Assembly (NCBI GenBank): GCA_039715165.1
Contig: JBDLHX010000014.1
Span: 1 to 35,146 of the forward strand
Length of the DNA stretch: 35,146 nucleotides
Direction of reading: 5' to 3'
Origin: JAHEEL01 sp039715165
Lineage (GTDB): Bacteria; Actinomycetota; Acidimicrobiia; Spongiisociales; UBA5794
Shown here: positions 8,027 to 15,983 of the stretch, piece after piece
Layout: every line of letters begins with the position of its first letter
Position numbering within the stretch: position 1 is the stretch's first letter
Made by a program: the position numbers and the translations under genes
The notes under the pieces: generated by a model
The model's input: the letters and a program-made list of their open reading frames with translations, nothing else
The model's database searches: none
What the model was told of the DNA's origin: nothing

Positions 8027-9553
8027 TCAGTCGCTGCGGCGCCAGATAGCGGCGGACCTCGGGGCCATTGAGATCCGTGTCTGATTCTCGCCGACGATCA
8101 GCTCACCGTTCCCCCACACCAGCTCGGCGTCACTGCAGCACGTGACGGACATGGTCTCGCGCTCTCGACCGGCGTTCACCACGATGAGGAGGTGCTCGCC
8201 CTCGGCGGATCGCTGCACGGCATGCAGCATCGAGCCGTCACCGTCTCCGGGAGGCCAGAGGACTTGATAGTCGGAGCCCCGCAGCGCCGGATGACGATGT
8301 CGAAGAGCGATGAGTTCCTTCACGGCGCCGTGGATGCGGTGGTTCCAATGGCTCTCGTGGCCCCACGGGAAGGAACGACGGGAGTCGGGGTCACGCCCGC
8401 CTTCGAGGCCGACCTCGGTTCCGTAGTAGAGGCTCGGAGCGCCCGGGAACGTGAGGAGGAGAGTGAGGGCGAGCACCACGGAGTCCTCATCGCCGGAGGC
8501 AATCGTCAGGATCCGTGCGGTGTCGTGCGAGTCGAGGAGGTTCAGATTCGCGAGAGCCGCCGTCTCTGGATACCGATCGAGGAATGACTGGACGCGGTCT
8601 CGGAATCCCGCGGCGTCGATCGCAGGGACGACGTTGTAGTACGGGTTGTCCATCATCGTCTTCGTATCGAGTCGGTCCCCGACGGTGAACGCGATCGCCG
8701 CAGTCGTGAACGGGTAGTTCATCGTCCCGTCGAATCGTGTGCCCTCGTTGACGTAGTCGGCGGCGTCGCCCCAGATCTCGCCGACGATGTAGAGGTCGGG
8801 GTTCACCGCCCTCGTGCGCTCCCTGAACTCCTCCCAGAAGCCGGGCGTCTTGATCTCCTCGGGGACGTCGAGTCGCCACCCGTCGATGCCGCGCTTCGCC
8901 CAGTACTCGCCAACCCGCATGAGGTAGTCGCGCGCCTCGGCATTGTCGGTATTGAAGGTCGGCAGGGCGCGAATCCCCCACCACGACTCGTAGTTGGCGG
9001 GCTCGTCCATGTCGTACGGGTTGAGTGGGAATCCGTTGATGTGGAACCACCCGAGGTACGGCGACTGCTCACCGTTCTCGAGTACGTCGTGGAATCGGAA
9101 GAAGCCCCGACTCGAGTGATTGAAGACGCCGTCGAGAACGACCCGGATCCCCCGTTCGTGACACGCGGCGAGCAACTCGTCGAAGTCGTCGTCGGTGCCG
9201 AGGATCGGGTCGACGCGGTAGTAGTCATGCGTGTGATAGCGGTGGTTCGACGCAGACCGGAAGATCGGATTGAAGTAGATCGCGCTGACGCCGAGATCGG
9301 CGAGCCAGTCGAGGCGTTCCAAGACGCCGAGGAGATCGCCGCCCTTGTACCCGTGGTACGTGGGCGGGGAGTCCCACGCCTCGAGGTTGACGGGCTTGCG
9401 AACCCGCTCGGATCTCGCGAAACGATCTGGGAAGATCTGATAGAAGACGGCGTCTTTGACCCATGGAGGTCGGTCGTGGAGCTTCGTCGAGGCGCTGCGG
9501 TTCTTGCGACAGTGGTCGCACACCTCAGGATCGTGTCGGCGGGGTGATGTCAA
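8027..9553 (-). CDS. GH13 alpha-amylase-family enzyme (neopullulanase/cyclomaltodextrinase-like)
   Basis: A cytoplasmic GH13 glucan hydrolase of about 508 aa. Catalytic regions are complete: region I DGVFNH (141-146), region II GWRLD with nucleophile D229, region III IVGEIWG with acid/base E259, and region IV DSHD with D344. FYQIFPDRF and NPIFRSASNHRYHTHDYY are typical of neopullulanase, maltogenic-amylase and cyclomaltodextrinase relatives; the exact substrate is not determinable. There is no signal peptide. The N-terminus carries a CDHC pair (residues 12-15) not needed by the fold. The start is uncertain: TTG 9553 has AAGGACGAG upstream, GTG 9592 is an alternative, and the frame stays open to 9886, but that would overlap the divergent pheA. 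It converges on xylB. Confidence 0.88.
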   Translation of the reverse strand: MTSPRRHDPEVCDHCRKNRSASTKLHDRPPWVKDAVFYQIFPDRFARSERVRKPVNLEAWDSPPTYHGYKGGDLLGVLERLDWLADLGVSAIYFNPIFRSASNHRYHTHDYYRVDPILGTDDDFDELLAACHERGIRVVLDGVFNHSSRGFFRFHDVLENGEQSPYLGWFHINGFPLNPYDMDEPANYESWWGIRALPTFNTDNAEARDYLMRVGEYWAKRGIDGWRLDVPEEIKTPGFWEEFRERTRAVNPDLYIVGEIWGDAADYVNEGTRFDGTMNYPFTTAAIAFTVGDRLDTKTMMDNPYYNVVPAIDAAGFRDRVQSFLDRYPETAALANLNLLDSHDTARILTIASGDEDSVVLALTLLLTFPGAPSLYYGTEVGLEGGRDPDSRRSFPWGHESHWNHRIHGAVKELIALRHRHPALRGSDYQVLWPPGDGDGSMLHAVQRSAEGEHLLIVVNAGRERETMSVTCCSDAELVWGNGELIVGENQTRISMAPRSAAIWRRSD

Positions 9554-9664
9554 GGGCGGCTCGTCCTTCAAGGCGGGTGGATTCGCAACCACGCCATGAT
9601 ATGCCGATGCGTGCTCGCGATGCGGAAGCGCCGGAGCAGATCGGTGTGTGGATTCCGGCGTGCC

Positions 9665-9670
9665 TATGGT
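9665..9670 (+). promoter_or_regulatory. -10 element for leaderless pheA
   Basis: TATGGT lies exactly seven bases before the ATG at 9678, so transcription would begin at or next to the start codon. No good -35 or ribosome site is seen. The spacing supports the 9678 start over the in-frame upstream candidates (9648, 9666). Confidence 0.5.
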
Positions 9671-9677
9671 CTCCCGC

Positions 9678-10502
9678 ATGCGCATCGGATACCAGGGAGA
9701 GCCCGGCTCGTACAGCTTCCGGGCGGTCGGGGAGCTGTTCCCGGAGTGTGAGCCGGCGGGCATCAAGGGCTTTGCAGCCGCCTTCTCCGCGCTCGAGGAA
9801 GGCGAGGTCGACCGGCTCGTCGTCCCTGTTGAGAATTCGACGACCGGATCGGTGTTACCCGTCCTTGATCGACTCCCCGGAGGCAACGGTCACCAGCCGT
9901 TCGCGATCGTCGCCGAGCACCTCGTTGAGGTGCGCCACGCGATTCTCGGTCTTCCCGGGGCGTCGGTGGACGAGCTTTGTGAGATTCGGTCGCATCCAGA
10001 GGCTCTCGCACAGGCAGAGCACCACCTCTTGGATCTCGGTGTCGAGGTGAGGGCTCGCTACGACACGGCGGGCGCAGTGCGCGAGGTGGCCGAACTCGGC
10101 GATCCCACGGTTGCTGCACTCGCTCCTCCCGGCGCTGCTGAGCTCTACGGTCTCGAAGTGCTCATGCGCGACGTGCTCGACAGGGAGCACAACACCACCC
10201 GGTTCGTGGTGCTGGCTCCCGGGGAGCCCCAGGTCGATCCGGGCGACGACAAGACGACGATGGTGTTCACGACCTCGCACACGCCCGGCGCTCTCGCGCT
10301 CGTGCTCGCAGAGCTCGGTCTACGCGGTGCCAACCTGACGAGGATCGAGTCGCGGCCGTCGACGGCGGCGTGGTCGTATCGTTTCTTCGTCGATCTCGTC
10401 CATGAGCCCGGACCGGAGGGGCTCTCACGGGTCATCGAGCCACCGCCTGCGACGTGTGCGGAATTGCAGGTGCTCGGGAGCTACGTTCGGGTAGCCGGAT
10501 AG
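9678..10502 (+). CDS. pheA: Prephenate dehydratase
   Basis: It converts prephenate to phenylpyruvate in phenylalanine synthesis. The 274-aa protein has the monofunctional layout: a PDT domain (residues 1-180) beginning MRIGYQGEPGSYS and containing VVPVENSTTGSV and the conserved TRF (174-176), then a C-terminal ACT domain with GALALVL (204-210) and ESRPS (224-228). Those last two motifs form the phenylalanine-binding site used for feedback inhibition. There is no chorismate mutase domain. The start at 9678 rests on the family N-terminus and on a -10 hexamer seven bases upstream. It is divergent from the GH13 gene and ends ten bases from the convergent ROK gene. It has no link to the surrounding sugar genes that I can see. 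Confidence 0.95.
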   Translation: MRIGYQGEPGSYSFRAVGELFPECEPAGIKGFAAAFSALEEGEVDRLVVPVENSTTGSVLPVLDRLPGGNGHQPFAIVAEHLVEVRHAILGLPGASVDELCEIRSHPEALAQAEHHLLDLGVEVRARYDTAGAVREVAELGDPTVAALAPPGAAELYGLEVLMRDVLDREHNTTRFVVLAPGEPQVDPGDDKTTMVFTTSHTPGALALVLAELGLRGANLTRIESRPSTAAWSYRFFVDLVHEPGPEGLSRVIEPPPATCAELQVLGSYVRVAG

Positions 10503-10512
10503 CCGGGAAGGA

Positions 10513-11697
10513 TCAGAGGATCCCCAATTCGCGGTTGAGGACCAGGATCGCCGCGCCGTGCTCGGCAGACCTCTCGACGCCTCCGAATGCGACGACGAGA
10601 CCCTTCTCCACCGCCGGCAGAACCCTCGCCGAGATCTCTTCACGCAGTGGATCGAGGAACGACGAACCGAGGCGGCTGACGGGACCAGCGACCACGATGT
10701 GCCTGATGTCGAGGATGGCCGTTACGTTTGCGAGAGCAGCCCCGACGTGGCGTCCAGCGAGATTGACCACGCGACGTGCCTCGGCATCGCCGGAGCCGAT
10801 CCGCCGAGCCGTCTCCTCGAAGACATCGCTCGCTGATCGCGTCGGATCTCTGGACAAGCCGAGCTGTGTGGCGATCGATCTTGCCGATGCGACGCCTTCG
10901 AGTGTCTCGGCGGTTCCATCGAACGACGCGCCGTGGATTGCCATGTGCCCGATCTCCCCGGCGGCGTAGCCTTCACCGGCATAGGGCCGGCCGTCGAGGA
11001 TGATTCCCGCTCCGATGCCGGTGCCGACCTTCACGACGATCAGGTTGTCCGTGCCGTGCTTCCCGAGTGCGAATTCAGCAAGAGCGATCGCGCTCGCGTC
11101 GTTGATCACATATGTGGGGATTCCGATCTGTTCGCGCACGAGCTTGCCGACCTTGGTCCCGTGCCAGTCGAGGGCCGTCGCCTCGATGACGCGGCCCTTC
11201 GGGGTAACGACACCCGGGGTTGCGATACCGACACCGAGGATGTGCTGCTTCGTTCGCGCCGTCAGAGCCCCGACCAGCTCGAAGATCGCACGAACCGCGG
11301 GCGCCCCGCGCCGGCCGGCGGCGTCAACCGACAGCGTGTCGATGATGCGGCCGCGCAACGTCATGACGGATCCGGTCCAGCGGTCTCCTTCAAGCTCCAC
11401 GGCGATCACGTGGTGGGCATCGTCGGAGATCGTCAGGAGCGTTGGCGGCTTGCCGCCGGCGGAAGGGGCGGTTCCGAGCTCGAGGACGAGGCCCTCTTCA
11501 ATGAGCTCGGCGATGAGATGTGAGACCGTGGCCCGTGTGAGCCCGGTGGCTCTCGCGATGTCGGCTCTCGACGTGGGGGAGTCGGCGAAGAGGCGCTGGA
11601 GGACGAAGCGACGGTTCTGTGTGCGGGTATCGCCGCGCGTGGCCTTGCGGCTGATGCGCAGCGCTGTCTCGCCTCCGGTGGGCTCGGTATTCCACAT
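10513..11697 (-). CDS. ROK-family transcriptional repressor (XylR/NagC type) lacking the zinc cysteines
   Basis: The 394-aa protein has an N-terminal winged helix-turn-helix (residues ~28-75, with SRADIARATGLTRATVSHL) and a ROK sugar-kinase-like domain. Recognisable parts are GVGIATPGVV, VINDASAIALAEF (D200), KVGTGIGAGIILDG and GEIGH (H251). The zinc-binding C-x-C-G-x2-G-C motif normally 8-15 residues after GEIGH is replaced by ASFDGTAETLE, so no cysteine ligands are available. It most likely represses the divergent ABC operon and is relieved by a sugar; regulation of the xyl genes is also possible. The start at ATG 11697 fits a promoter whose transcription start falls only a few bases upstream; the longer reading frame to 11730 lies inside that promoter. 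Confidence 0.88.
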   Translation of the reverse strand: MWNTEPTGGETALRISRKATRGDTRTQNRRFVLQRLFADSPTSRADIARATGLTRATVSHLIAELIEEGLVLELGTAPSAGGKPPTLLTISDDAHHVIAVELEGDRWTGSVMTLRGRIIDTLSVDAAGRRGAPAVRAIFELVGALTARTKQHILGVGIATPGVVTPKGRVIEATALDWHGTKVGKLVREQIGIPTYVINDASAIALAEFALGKHGTDNLIVVKVGTGIGAGIILDGRPYAGEGYAAGEIGHMAIHGASFDGTAETLEGVASARSIATQLGLSRDPTRSASDVFEETARRIGSGDAEARRVVNLAGRHVGAALANVTAILDIRHIVVAGPVSRLGSSFLDPLREEISARVLPAVEKGLVVAFGGVERSAEHGAAILVLNRELGIL

Positions 11698-11707
11698 AAG
11701 TTCACTC

Positions 11708-11737
11708 AACATACGAACAAGGAGTGGCATGTGTCAA
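11708..11737 (-). promoter_or_regulatory. Promoter of the ROK regulator gene
   Basis: A minus-strand consensus -35 TTGACA (11737-11732), an 18-base spacer and TATGTT (11713-11708). The ATG at 11697 lies ten bases past the -10, giving an almost leaderless message. GTTC-N11-GAAC (11700-11718) overlaps the -10 and could be an autoregulatory site. Confidence 0.65.
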
Positions 11738-11759
11738 GGGAAATAACGACCAAACCGCA

Positions 11760-11788
11760 TTGACGCACTCTGGTGGAGCAGGTAAGTT
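11760..11788 (+). promoter_or_regulatory. Promoter of the CUT1 ABC operon
   Basis: TTGACG (11760-11765), a 17-base spacer and TAAGTT (11783-11788). The predicted start near 11795 leaves a leader of about 100 bases before the ATG at 11896. It is back to back with the ROK promoter, 22 bases between the two -35 elements. Confidence 0.6.
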
Positions 11789-11895
11789 TACAGAACAAGC
11801 AAAGTGGATTGGGCGGCCCTGTCGTCCCCGGATACACTCCGGCCACCTTGTTCGTCATGGAGGAGACCCGGCTCGCCGGGTCGGAAAGGACCGAA

Positions 11896-13224
11896 ATGAA
11901 TCGAAGACTTAAGTGGTTGATCGGCCTCGTCGCGCTCCTGCTTGTCGTGGCTGCCTGTAGCAGCGACGACTCCACGGAGACGACCGCCGGTGGTGACGAC
12001 GTCACCGAGACGACCGAAGCGCCGGACAGCGGCGAAGTGGTGGATCTCGTCATCGAGAGCTGGCGGAACGACGACCTTGCCATCTGGCAGGACACGATCA
12101 TTCCCGCGTTTGAGGCTGCCAATCCGAACATCAAGGTGACCTTCGCCCCGACGGCGCCGGCGGAGTACAACGCCGCGTTGCGGGCGAAGCTCGAAGGCGG
12201 AACGGCCGGCGACCTCATCACGTGTCGCCCATTCGATGCCTCGCTCGAACTGTACGACGCAGGGTTCCTCGCGGACATCACGGACGTGTCCGGCATGGAG
12301 AACTTCAGTGATGTCGCTCAGTCGGCATGGATCACGGACGATGGCACGCAGAAGTTCTGCGTTCCGATGGCCTCGGTGATCCACGGGTTCATCTACAACG
12401 CCGACGCGTTCGCGGAGATCGGCGTGGAAGCTCCGACCACCGAGGATGAATTCTTCGCAGCCCTCGACGCCATCAAGGCCGATGGCAACTACGACGCGCT
12501 CGCGATGGGCACTGCCGACCAGTGGGAAGCCGCCACGATGGGCTTCCAGAACATCGGGCCGAATTACTGGGCCGGTGAAGAAGGCCGAACCGGGCTCATC
12601 GATGGGACCGAGAAGCTGACCGACCAGCAATACGTCGACACGCTGACCTCGCTCGCACGCTGGGCCGACTACATGCCGAGCGGCTACGAAGCAATCTCGT
12701 ATCCGGATTCGCAGGCACTGTTCACCCTCGGCGGAGCGGCGATCTACCCAGCCGGCTCGTGGGAGATCGGCCTCTTCAACGAGCAGGCCGAGTTCGCAAT
12801 GGGCGCATTCATGCCGCCGGTGAAGGCAGCGGGTGACACCTGCTACATCTCCGACCACACGGACATCGCCCTCGGCCTGAACGCAGCATCACCGAACGCC
12901 GAAGCGGCCCAGACGTTCCTGTCGTGGGTTGCGTCATCGGAGTTCGCGTCGCTGTATGCGAACTCGCTGCCGGGCTTCTTCAGCCTGTCGAACCACTCGG
13001 TGACGATGGAGGACCCGCTCGCGCAGGAGTTCGTGTCATGGCGCGACGAGTGCGAGTCGACGATTCGTAACTCGTATCAGATCCTGTCGCGCGGCGAGCC
13101 CAATCTCGAGAACGAGATCTGGGCCGTGAGCGCTAGTGTCATCAACGGGACCGTGGATCCGGCGGACGGGGCCACAACCCTCCAGGACGGTCTCGCGAGT
13201 TGGTACGAACCGCAGCAGGGCTGA
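11896..13224 (+). CDS. CUT1-family ABC sugar-binding lipoprotein
   Basis: A 442-aa extracellular solute-binding protein of family 1. The signal MNRRLKWLIGLVALLLVVAAC ends in a lipobox (VAAC), then a Thr/Asp/Glu-rich linker like that of the binding protein at the left edge. The mature part has AIWQDTIIPAFEAANPNIKVTF and later FTLGGAAIYPAGSWEI, typical of maltose/oligosaccharide-type binding proteins. It should deliver a sugar or oligosaccharide to the two permeases encoded next. The ligand is not recognisable. The start is fixed by GAAAGGA five bases before the ATG, although the frame is open further upstream (to 11773). First gene of a five-gene operon controlled from the promoter at 11760. 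Confidence 0.92.
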   Translation: MNRRLKWLIGLVALLLVVAACSSDDSTETTAGGDDVTETTEAPDSGEVVDLVIESWRNDDLAIWQDTIIPAFEAANPNIKVTFAPTAPAEYNAALRAKLEGGTAGDLITCRPFDASLELYDAGFLADITDVSGMENFSDVAQSAWITDDGTQKFCVPMASVIHGFIYNADAFAEIGVEAPTTEDEFFAALDAIKADGNYDALAMGTADQWEAATMGFQNIGPNYWAGEEGRTGLIDGTEKLTDQQYVDTLTSLARWADYMPSGYEAISYPDSQALFTLGGAAIYPAGSWEIGLFNEQAEFAMGAFMPPVKAAGDTCYISDHTDIALGLNAASPNAEAAQTFLSWVASSEFASLYANSLPGFFSLSNHSVTMEDPLAQEFVSWRDECESTIRNSYQILSRGEPNLENEIWAVSASVINGTVDPADGATTLQDGLASWYEPQQG

Positions 13225-13231
13225 TAGGCCA

Positions 13232-14149
13232 GTGACGTCAACGTCGACATATACAGACGTCGTCGGGGGAACCTCCACCAGACGGTGGAGGTTCCCCCGG
13301 CACGTCGCCGTCTTCCTCGGTCCGGCCCTCCTCGTCTACACCATGTTCATGGTGTATCCCCTGCTCGACTCGCTTCGGCTCAGCTTGTTCTCGGATGAAG
13401 GAGCCTTCGTTGGGCTCTCCAATTTCAAAGAACTCCTCCCAGGGGGCAGTCTCTCGTCCTCGTTCTGGAACGCCCTTGGGAACAACTTCGTGTTCTTCGG
13501 ATTTCACTTCCTCGTGCAGAACCCCGTCGGTCTGTTCCTCGCCGTCCTGCTGACCCAGCACCTCCTCAAGCGCGGGCGGGGGACCTACCGCACGCTTATC
13601 TTCTCTCCGACGGTGCTCTCCGTCGTCATCGTCGGCTTCATCTGGCAGCTCATCCTGTCGCCGCTCTGGGGCGTCGTTTCCACGCCGCTCCTCGGGCTGA
13701 CGTCGACCGCTCTGCCGACGCTGTCCCTGATGTCGGTCTGGCAGTTCGTCGGGATTCCGATGATGTTCTTCTACGCCGTCCTGGTGGGGATCCCGGAGGA
13801 TCTCCTCGAAGCGGCAAGGGTCGACGGTGCGAGCGGATGGAAGGTCTTCTGGAAGATCATCTTCCCGTTGCTCCTCCCGATGCTCGGCATCATCTCCATC
13901 ATCACCTACATCGCGAACCTCAACGCATTCGATCTCATCTACAGCGTGCAGGGGGCTCTCGCCGGCCCTGAGTTCTCGACCGACATCATGGGAACCCTGT
14001 TCTACCGGTCGTTCTTCGGATTCCAACTGCAGGCCGGCTCCACCGCGATGGGGGCAACTGTGGCGACGGCGATGTTCATCGTCATCCTCCTCGGTGTCCT
14101 TTTGTACCTGTTCGGCTGGGCGAAGCGCGTGGAGACGTACGAGCTATGA
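13232..14149 (+). CDS. ABC sugar permease, MalF/UgpA type
   Basis: A 305-aa integral membrane protein with about six hydrophobic segments, the first being FLGPALLVYTMFMVYPLL. The EAA loop that contacts the ATPase is clear: EAARVDGASGWKVFWKIIFP. The N-terminal hydrophilic tail is Thr/Ser-rich. It pairs with the next gene product to form the transmembrane channel. The GTG start at 13232 lies seven bases past the stop of the binding-protein gene with a weak AGG upstream; the frame is open further back inside that gene but without a plausible start. It overlaps the next gene by four bases. Confidence 0.93.
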   Translation: MTSTSTYTDVVGGTSTRRWRFPRHVAVFLGPALLVYTMFMVYPLLDSLRLSLFSDEGAFVGLSNFKELLPGGSLSSSFWNALGNNFVFFGFHFLVQNPVGLFLAVLLTQHLLKRGRGTYRTLIFSPTVLSVVIVGFIWQLILSPLWGVVSTPLLGLTSTALPTLSLMSVWQFVGIPMMFFYAVLVGIPEDLLEAARVDGASGWKVFWKIIFPLLLPMLGIISIITYIANLNAFDLIYSVQGALAGPEFSTDIMGTLFYRSFFGFQLQAGSTAMGATVATAMFIVILLGVLLYLFGWAKRVETYEL

Positions 14150-15009
14150 CCGCTCCCGCCACCACCACCGCCGGATCGGGCCGGGCCCGCCGTGGCTTGT
14201 CGAAGGCGACGATCCACGGGATTCTGTTCCTCTACACGTTGCTCGCCCTCGGGCCGATCGCTCTCATCGTGATGAACTCGTTCAAGACGAGGAAGGCCAT
14301 CTTCCAGTCGCCGTTCACGTTGCCGAGCAGCGAGACGTTCAGCCTGAAGGGCTACGAGATGGTCTGGCAGCGTGCGGACTTCCCCCACTACTTCTTCAAT
14401 AGCATCACCGTCACGGTCGTCTCCGTGGGTCTCGTTGTGCTGCTCGGGGCGGCCGCTGCCCACGCCCTCGCCGAGTATCGGTTCACCGGCAACACGTTCC
14501 TCACGTTGTTCCTCGCTGTCGGCGTCATGATCCCGATCCGCCTCGGCACCGTCTCGATCCTCAAGCTCATGGTGTCGCTCAGCCTCGTCAACACGCTCAC
14601 CGCTCTCATCCTCGTGTACACGGCGATGGGGATACCACTCGCGGTGTTCATCCTTGCCCAGTTCTTCCGGCAAGTTCCGCGCGACCTCAAGGATGCGGCC
14701 AGGATCGACGGCGCGGGGGAGTACCGGGTGTTCGCGCTCTCCCTGCCGCTCGTCCGGCCGGGACTCGCCGCCGTTGCGGTCTTCACGATGCTGCCGGTCT
14801 GGAACGACCTCTGGTTTCCGCTCATCCTTGCTCCGGGGGAGTCGACCAAGACCGTCACTCTCGGTGTCCAGGTCTTCCTCGGCCAATTCGTCTCCGACTG
14901 GCAGGCCGTGCTCGCCGCGCTCACGCTTGCCGCGATCCCGATCCTGCTCCTCTACGTCATCTTCTCGAAGCAGATGCTGAGTGGCATCACCCAGGGGGCG
15001 ATCAAGTGA
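14146..15009 (+). CDS. ABC sugar permease, MalG/UgpE type
   Basis: A 287-aa permease with six predicted membrane segments and the EAA loop KDAARIDGAGEYRVFALSLP. The periplasmic loop after the first segment (NSFKTRKAIFQSPFTLP) is typical of MalG-like partners. Its ATG overlaps the stop of the first permease (ATGA) and its stop overlaps the next gene (GTGA), so translation is probably coupled through the operon. No ATP-binding subunit is encoded here or elsewhere in the window. In actinobacteria CUT1 importers often share a distant MsiK-type ATPase, which is the likely explanation. Confidence 0.93.
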   Translation: MTAPATTTAGSGRARRGLSKATIHGILFLYTLLALGPIALIVMNSFKTRKAIFQSPFTLPSSETFSLKGYEMVWQRADFPHYFFNSITVTVVSVGLVVLLGAAAAHALAEYRFTGNTFLTLFLAVGVMIPIRLGTVSILKLMVSLSLVNTLTALILVYTAMGIPLAVFILAQFFRQVPRDLKDAARIDGAGEYRVFALSLPLVRPGLAAVAVFTMLPVWNDLWFPLILAPGESTKTVTLGVQVFLGQFVSDWQAVLAALTLAAIPILLLYVIFSKQMLSGITQGAIK

Positions 15010-15983
15010 CCCTGCGCGTCGGCATTGTCGGCGCGGGGAACATGGCCGGTGTCCACGCCCAAGGTTGGCGGGTTGCGGGAGACGCCGTCGTTGCCGTCCT
15101 CGACCGCGACACGGCCCGCGCCGACGAACTGGCCGGCGAGTGCGGAGCCGTTGTTGTCGCCGACATCGAAGATCTGCTCGAACGCTCCGACGTCGTGGAT
15201 ATCTGCACGCCCACGGACACGCACCTCGACTATGTGTGCAGGGCGGCCGCTGCGGGCACACCGGTGGTCTGTGAGAAGCCTCTCGCTCGCACCGGTGCCG
15301 ATGCGAGAGCCGCGGTCGAAGCATGCAAGGCGGCGGATGTCCCCCTCCTTGTTGGGCACGTTGTCCGTTTCTTCGGGGAGTACGCCGTAGCCCGCGAACG
15401 GGTCGTCGCCGGCGACATCGGGGATGTGGCTGTTGTCAGGCTCGACCGCTCGACGTATCTGCCGGCCGGCGCATCGGCCTGGTTCCGCGATGCGGCCCGA
15501 TCCGGCGGGGTCGTCCACGACCTCATGATCCACGACGTCGACTACGCCCACTGGGTTGCCGGTCCGGTCGTCCGCACATACGCCCGGCTGGCTCACGGTC
15601 CGAGGGGCGCCGGCCACGTGCTTGCGACGCTGCGGCACGGGGATGGCGCGATCAGCCACATCCAGGGCTCATGGGCGTTCCCAACCGGTTCGTTCCGAAC
15701 GGCGTTCGAGATCGCGGGCTCCGACGGGCTGATCGGGCGTCACGCAGCGGAGCCGGTCCGATCGATCGTCACCCCGGATCCCGATGTGCCCGATGTTCCC
15801 GCACCGCCGATCACGGGTGAGTCGCCGTATGTGACACAGATGCGGCACTTCTCAGACGTTCTCCAGGGGAAGGCGTCGCCGCGGATCACCCCGACGGAGG
15901 CCGCTGCAGCGGTCGCGGTCTGTGACGCGATTGCCGAGTCGATCGACACGGGCCGCGCCGTCACCGTGGAGGAGGCCCCGTGA
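15006..15983 (+). CDS. Gfo/Idh/MocA-family NAD(P)-dependent sugar oxidoreductase (first copy)
   Basis: A 325-aa cytoplasmic oxidoreductase. The N-terminal Rossmann fold has GIVGAGNMAGVH (G6, G9, G11), the canonical dinucleotide motif, and the family EKP motif is E90-K91-P92 (VCEKPLART). The C-terminal domain contains HDLMIHDVDYAHWV, the usual position of the catalytic Asp/His. Members oxidise sugars, sugar acids or inositols; the substrate is probably whatever the upstream importer brings in. The GTG start overlaps the permease stop (GTGA). Confidence 0.9.
   Translation: MTLRVGIVGAGNMAGVHAQGWRVAGDAVVAVLDRDTARADELAGECGAVVVADIEDLLERSDVVDICTPTDTHLDYVCRAAAAGTPVVCEKPLARTGADARAAVEACKAADVPLLVGHVVRFFGEYAVARERVVAGDIGDVAVVRLDRSTYLPAGASAWFRDAARSGGVVHDLMIHDVDYAHWVAGPVVRTYARLAHGPRGAGHVLATLRHGDGAISHIQGSWAFPTGSFRTAFEIAGSDGLIGRHAAEPVRSIVTPDPDVPDVPAPPITGESPYVTQMRHFSDVLQGKASPRITPTEAAAAVAVCDAIAESIDTGRAVTVEEAP

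Noticed and set aside
14002..15324. 440-codon open frame on the minus strand across the second permease and first oxidoreductase
   Set aside because: Composition is Arg/Glu/Asp-rich without a recognisable fold, and it lies opposite genes with clear family motifs; typical antisense frame in high-G+C DNA.
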